Positions 44,905 through 55,045 of a stretch of 64,000 bases of DNA are shown one piece after another. The number at the start of each line of letters is the position of its first letter. Position 1 is the first letter of the stretch. The notes beneath the pieces were generated by a model, which ran no database searches, had not been told where the DNA came from, and saw nothing but the letters and a program-made list of their open reading frames with translations. This DNA is from Patiria miniata (lineage: Eukaryota > Echinodermata > Asteroidea > Valvatida > Asterinidae), in NCBI RefSeq assembly GCF_015706575.1, contig NW_024037056.1, positions 10,801,176-10,865,175 on the forward strand. Reading direction: 5' to 3'. The translations under genes and the position numbers were made by a program.

Positions 44905-45593
44905 ATCCCTGTGCGGCTACAAACTGCCCTGTGTGTTACTGTACTGCCCCAAGTCGCCCTGCCTGTTAATTCCTGTACTGCCCCAAACCACCCTGCCTGT
45001 TACTCCCTGTACTGCCCCAAACCACCCTGCCTGTTACTCCCAATGTACTGCCCCAAACTGCCCTGCCTGTTACTCCAAGTACTGTCCCAAACCTGCGTGT
45101 TCTCTCTGCACTGCCCCAAACCACCCTGCCTGTTACTCCCTGTACTGCCCCAAACCGCCCTGCCTGTTACTCCCTGTACTATCCCAACCAACAGTGCCTG
45201 TTACTCCCTGTACTGTCCCCAACCACCCTGCCTGTTACTCCCTGTACTGTCCCCAACTACCATGCCTGTTACTTCCTGTACTGCCCCAAACCACCCTGCC
45301 TGTTACTCCCTGTACTGTCCCCAACTACCATGCCTGTTACTTCCTGTACTGCCCCAAACCATACTGCTTGTTACTCCCTGTACTGCCCAAAACCAGCCTG
45401 CCTGTTACTCCCTGTACTGCCCCAAACCACCCTGCCTGTTACTCCCTGTACTGCCCCAAACCACCCTGCCTGTTACTCCCTGTACTGCCCCAAACCACAA
45501 TGCCTGTTACTCCCTATACTGCCCAAACCACCCTGCCTGTTACTCCCTGTACTGCCCAAAACCACCCTGCCTCTTACTCTCTGAACTGCCCCA
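44905..45593 (+). repeat. 34-bp minisatellite, about 20 units
   Basis: The unit reads TGTTACTCCCTGTACTGCCC then CAAACCACCCTGCC. Units vary slightly (33-36 bases, CTA/CCA changes) and the right end is the most uniform. Because 34 leaves remainder 1 on division by 3, successive units are read in all three frames. Two forward frames stay open for about 245 codons, each giving a 34-residue period rich in Cys, Pro and Leu. Without a promoter, splice signals or known homology I treat it as non-coding. Confidence 0.9.
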
Positions 45594-45610
45594 AAATCTT
45601 CCATTATATA

Positions 45611-45781
45611 CAGTCGAGTCTCGTTATAACAAACTCGGGCGGACCTAGCCAAATTGTTTGTTATATCAGAATTTTGTATTAAGAGGAACATCAGTCCCAT
45701 TCATTGTGCACATAAATGCACAGTCGGGACCAAGGCTTTATGTTTTGTATTAACAGAGTTTGTACTAACGAGAGTCAACTG
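45611..45781. mobile_element. pogo/Tigger-like miniature element, 171 bp
   Basis: TA-CAGTCGAGTCTCGTTATAAC at the left and GTACTAACGAGAGTCAACTG-TA at the right. The ends are inverted with a TA duplication, as in the pogo group. The inner ends again read TTGTTTGTTATATCAGAA and TTTGTATTAACAGAG, partly repeating the terminus. The element lies directly beside the minisatellite. Confidence 0.75.
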
Positions 45782-46416
45782 TATCTAAGGTTCAATCATT
45801 CCCAAGAAAAAATGGCACATTTTTACAAGTGAAGGAACACCATCATATGTATTTTTTTCACTTTCAGTTAAGCTTTCAATATTTTAAAGTATCTTTACCA
45901 ATTTAACAAATGAACTGAGGAACAAGCTGCATGTAAACGTATGAATAAATTTGAGCAAGTAATGCGCATTTTACACTGCAATATCATCTAACACACACTT
46001 GATTAAGTTGTTGATGTGCGCGTGAAGTTCATGTTCAGCGCCGTAGAAAGATTATACCTTTCGCTTGTCTGAGACGGCAATCTAAAAAAAAAAAAAAATC
46101 CAAACACAAACACGCCAAGAATGCCGCGTGGAAAACCTCAAAGGCTCCGACGGGAAAACAAATCAAAGCTGTCACAGGGTATCAAAATTAAAAAGCCGGT
46201 ATACTCCGCGGCGGGCCACGCGACCCGGGCCAAACGCTTCAATTTACGCGAGTCGGGTTTCAGACAGGCCATATCAAAGTGATTGCTTTTTTTTTTACCC
46301 CACCTTTAACCAGCATCGCGAGACTTTGTTGAGTGTGATGGATCAACTTTTTGGTCGGAATTGGTCTGGTTCAAATATATACAGCTCAAGATCGAAGTTG
46401 TCCATGTACTTTAGGA
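45782..46416. other. unassigned sequence
   Basis: The stretch 46180-46280 is CpG-rich (CTCCGCGGCGGGCCACGCG) and repeat-poor. Otherwise featureless. Confidence 0.25.
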
Positions 46417-46672
46417 TTAAAGGTAGAGTACATGTACATGTACATGTACATGTCATTTGCCATTTGGGCCATCTTTTTCGTTTGAAGCAACAAAAGTGCT
46501 CAAGATCTAAAGAAGGGTGCTTAACAACTAACCTGATGAGTTTCAGCTCTGTGAATGCTGTATATTCCGGAAAAAAAACCACAATATTCTAGGATCTCGA
46601 TTTCAATTCAAAAGTTGCCGAGTCATGTTTTGAATTGCGCCCGAAATCAGCGTCTGGGACACATTGTAAAAA
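46417..46672 (-). mobile_element. family A copy A7, truncated
   Basis: It starts TTAAAGGTAGAG, where the terminal TACAT word has expanded into a TACATG repeat (46429-46453). It follows A3 and A6 as far as TCAGCGTCTGGGACACATT and then stops, so about half the element is missing. Confidence 0.75.
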
Positions 46673-47245
46673 TATTCACTTACTAAGTGTACTAGTGGTC
46701 TTCCCATTTGACAGAGAGTTCCCATCCATTTTTGTCTATGGAGTGATTTCGTAAAAGGCCCAGTGGGTATTGAGTCCTGCAAGCTTCATACAGTATTTAG
46801 TCAAATGGATGTCACGTTTTTTTGAAATAAACTCTTCAAACGTACCGGTATGTACATACCCTGGTACAGATTTTGCAAAAACAGACTCGGTCTCAGACGT
46901 GAGCACATCCTTTTGCAGATAACTGAATGTTTTCATCAAATGTCAAATTCTCATCCTAACTCACAAAATCTTCAGCACTTAAGATCTCATTATCTACATG
47001 TACATGTAGTTTCTTAGGCTATACTCTTACTGTATCAATGCTGTATTTCAATATTTTGCTCACTGAAAAAATAAAGATCCCTTCAGCCTCGTGACTGTGC
47101 CAATGGTTTTTCTACACAGCGGAGGATTTGGAAATATTCCTAGCAGATGTCAATATCTTGTTTCTGAATGCAAATTGACATGCTTGTAGTCATCGTTTGC
47201 AATTCCACATTACATGGGTATAGCTTTCTTTAATAAGCACAAAAT
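46673..47245. other. unassigned sequence
   Basis: No repeat or gene was recognised. Confidence 0.3.
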
Positions 47246-47626
47246 AATAATACCGCAGTCTTATATAGCGCACGTATCTACCAACAATTACATGTAGGTA
47301 CTCAAGGCACTGGAAATTATGTCCATATTAAAGACAGGTAAATGAAGTTGATGAGAAATATGAGACCCTTATGGCGCAAATTGCAGCCACTGCCAGAAAC
47401 ACCGGGGCGAACCCCTTCTCTTAGCGATATGTGTTACTGGGTTCTTTAACGTGCATTACACAACACACGGGACCTACCGGCTTTACGTCCCATCCGAAGG
47501 ACGAAGCAATAATGGTAAATTGCCTTGCTCAAGAGCACAAGCACCATGTTCCCACGGTCAGGATTAGAACCCATGTACCACGGCACACGAGTTGAACACC
47601 ATAACCATACGACCACAGCACCCCAT
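47246..47626 (-). mobile_element. near-complete tRNA-derived SINE
   Basis: Reading the minus strand from 47626: GGGGTGCTGTGGTCGTATGG, box A region (47598-47616), box B GGTTCTAATCC (47561-47571), CTCTTGAGCAAGGCAATTTA, GTCCTTCGGATGGGACGTAA, CGTGTGTTGTGTAATGCACG, GAGAAGGGGTTCGCCCCGGT. The 3' part follows: GTGCCTTGAGTACC, GTGCGCTATATAAGAC and an ATT tail. The GCGCTATATAA-ATT tail is the kind borrowed from a partner LINE. It defines the family of the copies at 4500 and 18019. Confidence 0.85.
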
Positions 47627-48173
47627 GAACAACAAGATACGTAAAATGCATATATATTTTTTCAAAGAGAGTGACAATCCTCATGAATACAACTACTGTT
47701 ACATGTGTATGTGTGTATTTGTACCGCAACAAAATGTACAATCCAGAAAATTGGAAGGTATCTTTTACAACTGGAAATTGGTACAGACGCGCCAGATAGG
47801 GTTTCTGGATAATATCGGAGGTTGGGGCGTCTGGTGAGACAGGCAGGAAATGAAGGAAAGCTGACAGGAATGCGATGCTGAGGATGACTGCTTCACTGGC
47901 TCCGACAAAGTAGGAGAAACGAGATGTCTGGAGAAGCGTTATTTGCCGGCATTTCAATGCATCGCTCGTATTGACTTCGAATTGAGGACAATGTTGCGTG
48001 TGCGTCAAACTTTACTCAAAATCGCAAATGGCTGATACTAAAATGTCAAGAGAAGCCTTGTATGCACAACTTCATGAAGAAAAGAAAAATACCTTTCAAC
48101 CAAAATAATGTTTATTATGGTTTACTTACATGTACATGTAATAAATACCGGTATAATTAATATATGTATCTGG
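47627..48173. other. unassigned sequence
   Basis: The stretch 47760-48000 is repeat-poor. An open minus frame (47529-48008) runs into the SINE and is not credible as a gene. Confidence 0.25.
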
Positions 48174-48512
48174 TTAGGCCAAAAAACAAAAGTCTCTGGT
48201 ATGCGTGCTTGTCGCCTTAGCCATGCGCGTCGGCAAAATGAAAAAGTTTTTTTTTTCAATGAAAGATGATGTCTCAAAACCGCCAAACTCACTGGTTTGA
48301 CTGGAATCCTGCTGCTGCACAATTTTAGCGTGTTTTTAGATGAGGTTACGATCAAGTAAGCTTTATGTGGCCAGTCTCTGAACTCCCATACTGTATATTT
48401 GCACTAAGTTTAGTTGGGCACCATTTGCAGTCATCAGCCGACATTTGAAGAAGAAAAAAAGCCGCGTCGCCGCACCACTTTTTGGGCAAGCTTCATACCA
48501 GAAACCAGAGGT
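48174..48512. mobile_element. family S miniature transposon, copy S3
   Basis: TTAGGCC-A-run-AGTCTCTGG at the left and CATACCAGAAACCAGAGG at the right. The interior is the reverse complement of S2 (CATGCGCGTCGGCAAAATG, TTTGAGACATCATC-type text, GCAGTCATCAGCCGACATTG-like). The right GGCC homopolymer end has been lost. It lies 26 bases from B3. Confidence 0.75.
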
Positions 48513-48538
48513 TAAAAATAACAAGAGAATCGTACACC

Positions 48539-49061
48539 TTAAAGGGAAAATACAACATTTGCAAACATCAAAAAATAAACTACCAAATCATTTTGAAATA
48601 CCTTGCTGGACTGTTAGTGAATGACAGTGTAAAGCATCCTGTAAAATCATGGCACCTGGTATACTGTCATTTTCAAGAAAAGTGGTATTTTTGTATCAAT
48701 TTCCAACGCTGATCGGCCGATCAGCGTTGGAAACAACTGGCTTTTTTTTACAAATACTGGCCCCAATTGACCATCGCACTTGTTTGCAATCGATTACAAA
48801 CCTATGAACGGGTACGAGCCAGCTAGACTGGTTCCCTGAACTTACAATTCCCCAATGTATGTAAACTGCTCTGTTTCTTCTTATATGGAGTCAGGGAACC
48901 AGACTACAGGAAAATGATCGTTTTTCTTGGTTTTTATAGCAATTTCGAACCCAAAACCTCAAAAAAGTCAGTGTAACTATATTTGCTATATATTTCCAAC
49001 GCCCCAATTCCATCCATTTCTGAAAATTACAGCAAAAGCAAATGATGTATATTCCCTTTAA
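48539..49061 (-). mobile_element. family B copy B3
   Basis: TTAA-AGGGAAAATACAACATTTG to GCAAATGATGTATATTCCCT-TTAA, with TTAA on both sides. It is in the opposite orientation to B1 and extremely similar to it, so the pair is recent. Confidence 0.85.
48700..48733. repeat. 34-bp perfect palindrome in B3
   Basis: It is identical to the palindrome at 11263-11296 (half-site TTTCCAACGCTGATCGG). Confidence 0.9.
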
Positions 49062-49444
49062 TGTGTAGCAATGGACACTCATTTTCTATTAATGACTGTG
49101 ACATCACGCTTCAAAATACACAAAATTATATTTGTTTTGTTTAAATTACAACATGGTGATGAACATGTAGTTCAGGGAAGACATTTTTTTCGAGAACCGG
49201 TGCAATGTTGTACCATTGTTGTACATACAGTACATGTATGTTCCATACCAAAGGTTTGAACCTAGTACCTACACATGAGAAAATCAGGACAATGAATCAC
49301 TGTTGTTTAAAAAAAAAATTTACCAATTCAAAAATTTTTTTTAACTGTTTTGATTTTTTTTAATAAATACACAACTTCACAGACGCCTAAAATAACATAC
49401 AGTCTTCTGTCCAGTACATTTCGCATGTTACAATTGCATTTTCA
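49062..49444. other. unassigned AT-rich sequence
   Basis: There is no repeat or gene. T and A runs dominate. Confidence 0.3.
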
Positions 49445-49700
49445 AAAAATCCTTTTCTAAATTGGTATTTATTTTTTTTTCAATAAATCGGCCCATGTTT
49501 AGATATTGAATTATTACTTTACAATTTTGAAGTATTTGCTACTACATGTAGACATTAATTTTGGGCTGGTTCCCGCCCCACAATCAGTATCAATTTATAT
49601 GGACTGGGAGCCAGTCTGCTTGCAAAGCGGATCTGTTTGTGCCAAAAACAAAATCCATTTTCGGAGGGTGGCAGACATCCAAAAAAGGAAAAAGGAGGCT
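49445..49700 (-). mobile_element. family F element, copy F2 (partial)
   Basis: On the minus strand it reads GGCACAAACAGATCCGC, AGCAGACTGGCTCCC, AAATTGTAAAGTAATAATTC, ACATGGG, GAAAAGGAT, as in F1. The terminal TTAA ends are not clear. Confidence 0.6.
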
Positions 49701-50828
49701 TCTATAGTTGGATTAAAACACACAATTTGAAAATGTATTAACAGAAAAAAGAGTTTCTTGAACAGCACAGGGAACTCAATTTTAAAGACCCAGGCCTAAA
49801 ATGGTTTAAGTATTGAATTGAGAAGAGCGAACCTCCTTGTATTAATGCTACGGTGCACTTCTAAATTTCCCAAAAGTGCACAAGTTGAACCCAAGAAGCG
49901 CTGGCATATCTTCTTAATGTGATGGATACTGAGTATTGTGCACACAACCCGATCCAGGGCAGCCGAACCGAGCCACCGGGCTTCATTACACAACACAGTA
50001 ATTCATCTTTAAACACCCGTGTACTTTAGATGTCCATCGACAGTTTAAACAAATGAATTACCCCGAAACCTCCTGTCACACCGCGCGGCACCGCATTACC
50101 GACTCCGCCGAGAGAAAATGTCAGTGACAGCGCGACTAATGGGGTTACTGCAATAATAATCCGAGCCGCTGCTCTCTCACGGAGAAAAAAAAAAGAAAGG
50201 AAAACTAAATAAAACTGCCTCTCCTCATCCAATAAGAAGCGGGGAAGATGAGATTTGGGATGACGCGAAACAACTCGAGCGGTGGTATTTACCGCCAAGA
50301 ATAACCCTAACGACAGACTTCTAATACCCTATAATAATCTGATATTTCGGGCGTGAGAAAACAGTTGAGTTGGGGCACCGTGGGCATAAGGTCAGTGCGG
50401 GGAACCAGTCAAGACCTTTTAGTCCAGTTAGGCACACTTTTGTAGCGACCAGTTAAGAAAATGGGGCCAACTTGTGGTAAATGTAAGTCAATTAACGAAA
50501 CCGGCCCGTGACAAATTTTGTTGTCGAACATTTTTTTCCCAGACAGAATATTTATGAAATCAACAATTCTTCCATCGTTTGCGGTTGGCTTAATAATTTG
50601 ATCAAAAATGCCACCGTGGGACACGGCAAATGATGAAATTAAAGAGGTGGTGCACTTTTTGGTTAAGTGCATGTATGCACTTTTTGGTTAAGTACATGTA
50701 CATGTACTTGTTGAATTAAAGGTCAGTGCTGTCATTTTTCAAAATCTGGTTCCGAAATTAAAATTCCTTTTTTTTTAATAAGTATCTTCTTTTTCTGGGG
50801 AACCCCCAACATACAAATGTACCGGTAG
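49701..50828. other. repeat-poor CpG-bearing sequence
   Basis: The stretch 49830-50300 has few repeats and frequent CpG (CACCGCGCGGCACCGCATTACCG is split by no repeat). Words such as GACTAATGGGGTTACTG and GCAATAATAATCCG are present. A conserved non-coding element is possible. No gene is recognised. Confidence 0.25.
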
Positions 50829-50900
50829 GATGGGATAGCTCAGTTGGTACAGTGCCAGTACGGTAATCAGAGAGACGCAGGTTCAAACCTCACTAGTCAG
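50829..50900 (+). mobile_element. degenerate tRNA-like SINE head
   Basis: Box A TAGCTCAGTTGG (50836-50847) and box B GGTTCAAACCT (50880-50890) have tRNA spacing, but the T-stem and acceptor stem do not pair. A SINE head or tRNA pseudogene is more likely than a working tRNA. Confidence 0.55.
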
Positions 50901-51887
50901 TTTCAAACAGGGAGTTAAATATCCTTTGACAATCCCAGTCACTTTCACCTCGTTAATTTTGATTGAATTATCAATGCCAGCGCAACGTACCGGTACGTAC
51001 ATGTACCGGTAATGTAATTACCGTCTGGATTTTAATGGCGCCAAGTCAATATATACTTTAGAATTATGCATAAATGCATCAAATAGTACAGTGACCTCCC
51101 CGGGGTCACTCAGCTCATGCATAATTCATGAGGACTGCTGATCATGCACAGACCACCTGCTTTTCCTTCTTCTTTTTTTCCGGTGAGTATTTCCTGGAGA
51201 GGAAACGGCCCAGAAAGGATGGGATAAAAGGAGGGGAATGATTTAAGCAGACTGGAAGGCATTTTGACCGAACCACAGTGCGGGGTACATTTATTGAAAA
51301 CCACACACATAATACTGGATCTTGAATGTTTACATGTATCGTCTTTCACTCCAAGCACACAAGATACAAATGTATATTTAAAACAGAATGATTCTTCCAT
51401 CACCGTACTGTTTTAAGTATAGAAATTTCATGTCCATCTCTAGCCTGGGCTGGGGAGTGTTCCACATTTGCGCAAAAATTGAAGTAAAAACAGAGGCATG
51501 GGGGAGGGGGGGGGATGGAGTGGTTACATCCCCCCACACATTTTTTTAGGAGGGGGAGGGATGGGCCATCATCCCCCCCCCCCACTTTTTTATGGTGAGT
51601 AACAAAAATGCAGATTTTACGTTCCTTTCGAACTTCCCAGTAGCCCAATTGTATTACATTGTATACACATTGTGGCACTGAAAAACAGAGAAGAAACAGT
51701 ACCAATGCTTTAAATGCGCTAAGTGCGCGTGTATACATGTACATGTAGATGTACCTACATGTAAGATGTACATTTGCATCAAGAACAACGCCCCTAGTGT
51801 AACGAGGTGTCCCCCCCCCCCCCCCCCCCCCCCCCCCACACACGGATTTACGCCACTGATTATAAACGTTTGCAACAATCACACTAT
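50901..51887. other. unassigned sequence with a 30-base C-run
   Basis: C and G runs occur at 51505-51590, and an exceptional C-run of about 29 bases lies at 51810-51838. ACACACGGATTTACGCCACTG next to it resembles a transposon terminus. Frames crossing these runs are spurious. Confidence 0.35.
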
Positions 51888-52180
51888 GGGTGGCATGGGT
51901 GGTGCAGTGAGTAAAGCACTCGCCTCTCACAACTGTGACTCGGGTTAGATTCCTGGCTTGGATCAGTGATTGTTCAGTGATTCTCTCCTGCGCCACGAGG
52001 CCTTTTCTCCGGTTTTCTTCCCTCCGATCTGGCTGTGCTCCCTGGTAAAGACGTGGGTCGTATAGCAGCCGCCTATGGCGCCTTTACATGCCTTTAGCTC
52101 AACCACAATGCTGCGTCCTTCGCAATTCAGCTTCTGCTGCGAGTAAGGAAGATGAGCTCCCCAAATTTATTAATTTATTT
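51888..52180 (+). mobile_element. tRNA-derived SINE, diverged copy
   Basis: It has the same layout as 32491-32826: GGGTGGCATGGGTGGTGC, box B GGTTAGATTCC (51943-51953), CCTTTTCTCCGG, CGCCTATGGCGCCTTTACAT, GCGTCCTTCGCAATTCAGC, GCTGCGAGTAAGGA. The tail is A/T-rich rather than a clean ATT repeat. Confidence 0.8.
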
Positions 52181-52735
52181 CATTGGAACTCAACAATTCA
52201 AAAGTTTTCCAGAAGATGTTACTGTCCCCCCCCAAAAAAATGCCTACACATGTACATGTAATGTTGTCCATGTATGTGTGTAACAGCATCTTAGGAGACT
52301 TCCTCCTTGGAATATTTTTTAAGTGGTTTTAAAAGGGTTGACGACCCGGAGGTTGTATGATACAGCCATCCTTTTTTCTGACTGTCGGCGTCCGTTAAGT
52401 GGAGAGGTTGGTGAGGTTTTTTGCGAGTGATGTCACCACGGTAAAAGTCTAGCCCATGGCTGGGGGCCCTAGAGACATGAGAGATGGTTGCCGGGGGATG
52501 GCTACACATGTTCCGTAGGATGAACAGGAATTTGGGGGGATCATAACTTGTGTTTGTTTTTAATTTACTAGTCGATGGTTCAACGATCAACTTTACATCT
52601 GTGATATATGAAAACCCGATGTTGTTTCCAGAAATTGATCAGACTTTTTTTCAAGAAGCCTTTCAAGGGAAAACAATTACGAAGCATTTTATTTACACAT
52701 GTAACCTCTTATGGCTCAATGGTGGGCTTACATAA
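52181..52735. other. unassigned sequence
   Basis: The stretch 52290-52530 is repeat-poor with an unrecognised open minus frame (52291-52590). Confidence 0.25.
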
Positions 52736-52900
52736 GGGAATAAATGTGTGCTCCGGAGGTTTTTATCACTCTGTTTAAGACCGCTTAAAGTCTGGGTGCT
52801 GATAATTACCCGAGACGGAGGCGAGGGTAATTATCAGCACCCAGACTCTAAGCGGTCTCAAACAGAGTGATAAATACCGACCGAGCACATATTTATTCCC
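52736..52900. mobile_element. 165-bp hairpin repeat
   Basis: GGGAATAAATGTGTGCTC at the left pairs with GAGCACATATTTATTCCC at the right, and GGGTGCTGATAATTACC pairs with GGTAATTATCAGCACCC around a 15-base loop (CGAGACGGAGGCGAG). The arms are about 75 bases with few mismatches. It may be the left part of a larger element reaching about 53361, since ATTCATAAATACC (52902) recurs inverted at 53349 and GTTTAAGACC words occur in both parts. Confidence 0.75.
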
Positions 52901-53614
52901 ATTCATAAATACCTTATCCGTAAAAAAATATCAAATAATTCGTTCAAAAATCCCGATTTTGTTCAACAAGTTCACTTCATGCTTTTTGAAACATCCCTCT
53001 AGCAAAATAATGGAGTGTTCAGCTGGCGAGTAAGATGTAAACAACCCTTTTATGGAGATTGACGTGCGCGTAACATGTTCTGCGCGATGTCACGCAGAAC
53101 GCACCTGGGGCGTTGCGTTTTGAATTTAGAACTATAAAATTCTGACTCGCTTGTAGTGTTGCGCATGCCTACGTGAGGATTGTGAACGTTCAACCAATGA
53201 AACGGTAAGAGGCACTGGATTTTTAGGAGTCCACATTTTATTGTGACACTGGAAAAGTGTTTAAGACCAGCTAGCCATGTCTTTATCATCCGTTTAAGAC
53301 CGGCCACGTGACGGGCTCTCGACCAATAGGAATAGCTAAACTGTCTGAGGTATTTATGAATTTGCAATAAACCAGACTTGTTTCAAGGAAATGATTAAAC
53401 TTTCAGCCCATAAAGAAACAATAAAATTGAAATTTAAAAGATGAAAAGATAATTTTGCTTTGTACAGGTAAAAGAATTTTTAGGTATAAATTGGATTCTT
53501 GAGAACATGTATCAAAAATGGCAACAGTAATGAATGTCAGCAATTTACAAGTCAAATATGAATCAATCCTACTGAACGAAAAAACAGACACAATTGTAAA
53601 TTGTAACCCTACCT
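52901..53614. other. possible continuation of the hairpin element, then unassigned
   Basis: ATTCATAAATACC at about 52902 and GGTATTTATGAAT at about 53349 are inverted. In between are GTTTAAGACCGG, GGTCACGTGAC-like CCACGTGACGGGC and TTCTGCG-8 bases-CGCAGAA (about 53079-53100). The stretch 53380-53614 is AT-rich and featureless. Confidence 0.35.
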
Positions 53615-53998
53615 TAGGCCAAAAAAAAAAAGTCTCCGTTTTCTGGTATGGAGCTTGCCCCAAAAGTGGTGCGGTGACGCGGCTTTTTTTTTTTTTACCT
53701 GTTTTTTTTGGGGGGGGGCTTCAATGTCGGCTGATGACTGCAAATGGTGCCCGACTAAACTTAGTGCAAATATATGGGAGTCCAGAGAGGCCACATAAAG
53801 CTTATTCTCGATCATAACCCCATCTAAAAACACGTTAAAATTGTGCAGCAGCAGGATTCCAGTCAAACCAGTGAGTTTGGTGGTTTTGAGACATCATCTT
53901 GTATTGAAAAAAAAACTTTTTCATTTTGCCGACGCGCATGGCTACGGCGGCGACGCGCGCGCATACCAGAAACCGGAGACTTTTTTTTTTTGGCCTTA
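53615..53998. mobile_element. family S miniature transposon, copy S2
   Basis: TTAGGCC-poly(A)-GTCTCCGTTTTCTGGTATG at the left and CATACCAGAAACCGGAGAC-poly(T)-GGCCTTA at the right give ends of about 35 bases. The interior has GCGGTGACGCGGC, a T-run/G-run junction and GCGGCGACGCGCGCGC. It is the most complete copy of the family. Confidence 0.85.
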
Positions 53999-54599
53999 CA
54001 TGTATGGCAAACATAAAAGTTATCCAATGCACAATTGTTAGAAGTTTCCAAATCTTCAGTTTAGATTTCTAAAATCCAGGAATACCTGTGGTTTTTACTG
54101 CCAGACTCGGGTCACAGGAGGTCACCCGATAAAAGGTCACAGCACAAAGACAAGAATGTGTTTAATTCAAAAACCGAAACCTCTGAATGGATTGCCTGCC
54201 TCTAAAAAGGGGTCAAATCTTGCGAAGGGAGTGTAAAAATTCCAGGGGAGCCTACTAAAAAAATTGAGATACATGTACACAACTGACAACTTGTACACTG
54301 AAAAAGAAAAGGGATTTAGAACTTGATTGTACACGGTACTTTGTACATGTACATACAGTAAGTACATTTTTGGCAAAGAAATCATTTCTTATATGAATGG
54401 AGAAATCTAGCCCCATTAATGGGTCCAGAAACTATAATGCCTACACGTACATGTATGATCCTAAGCCCTATTGCCATCAAGAAAAATAATGAACTTTTAG
54501 CTACATTGTACATGTACATGTATTTCGGTAAATCAGCCGAAACAGCTCGTTTTCAATAAAGGTTTTTTTTCCAGTTACATTTTTTTCTTTTTCTTTTTC
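53999..54599. other. unassigned sequence
   Basis: GGGTCACAGGAGGTCACCCG at about 54111 has two GGTCA words, echoing 34971. Otherwise it is AT-rich with TACATGTA runs. Confidence 0.3.
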
Positions 54600-55045
54600 A
54601 GACTCCTCTCCATAGGTTTTGTACACGTTTTTTTCTTCTACCCATACCCTTTGACCAGGTTGACACTTTAATAAAACTGTTCCACTTCAGATTTGGCACA
54701 CACATGTAAATATGTAATGTACATGTAGACCATTACCCACAGATGTTCCAATAGATTTTCTTCACAAAGACATCATCACGTGTCAAGTTATGTCACATTA
54801 GGTGCATTTGTTCTCCTTAAGGTTTGTACACGTTTTTTTTCAACAAGTATTTGGCACTTTTGTAAATTATCTGATTGACTTCAGACTTCGTACACATACG
54901 TGTATATACCACTACCTGTGGATGGTCCTCTAGGATTTTCGCCATCATGACGTCATCAGGTGTCAAGTTACGCCACATTAAAGGCGCATTTTTCAAAGCC
55001 TTCTACCGTATGGTACAAGTCCCATTGCGTTGAATCTTTGTACAT
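54600..55045 (+). repeat. tandem repeat, period about 215 bp
   Basis: The first unit starts at about 54613 and the second at about 54829, both with GGTTTTGTACACGTTTTT-type text. Shared landmarks are CACTTCAGATTTGGCACACA/GACTTCAGACTTCGTACACA, ACCATTACCCACAGATG/ACCACTACCTGTGGATG and CATCAGGTGTCAAGTTACG. A partial third unit starts near 55010. GTTTTGTACACG also links it loosely to family J. Confidence 0.65.

Noticed and set aside
44911-45648. A 245-codon open frame rich in Cys, Pro and Leu
   Set aside because: It is a direct translation of a 34-base minisatellite, open equally in a second frame, and has no domain or signal that would mark a gene.
47529-48008. A 159-codon minus-strand frame
   Set aside because: Part of it is the tRNA-like head of the SINE at 47246-47626.
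50829-50900. Functional tRNA gene
   Set aside because: Box A and box B are good, but the acceptor and T stems do not pair. It is kept only as a SINE-like head.
51400-51996. A 198-codon minus-strand frame
   Set aside because: It crosses a SINE head, a 29-base C-run and other G/C-runs, giving poly-glycine. It lacks similarity to any protein.
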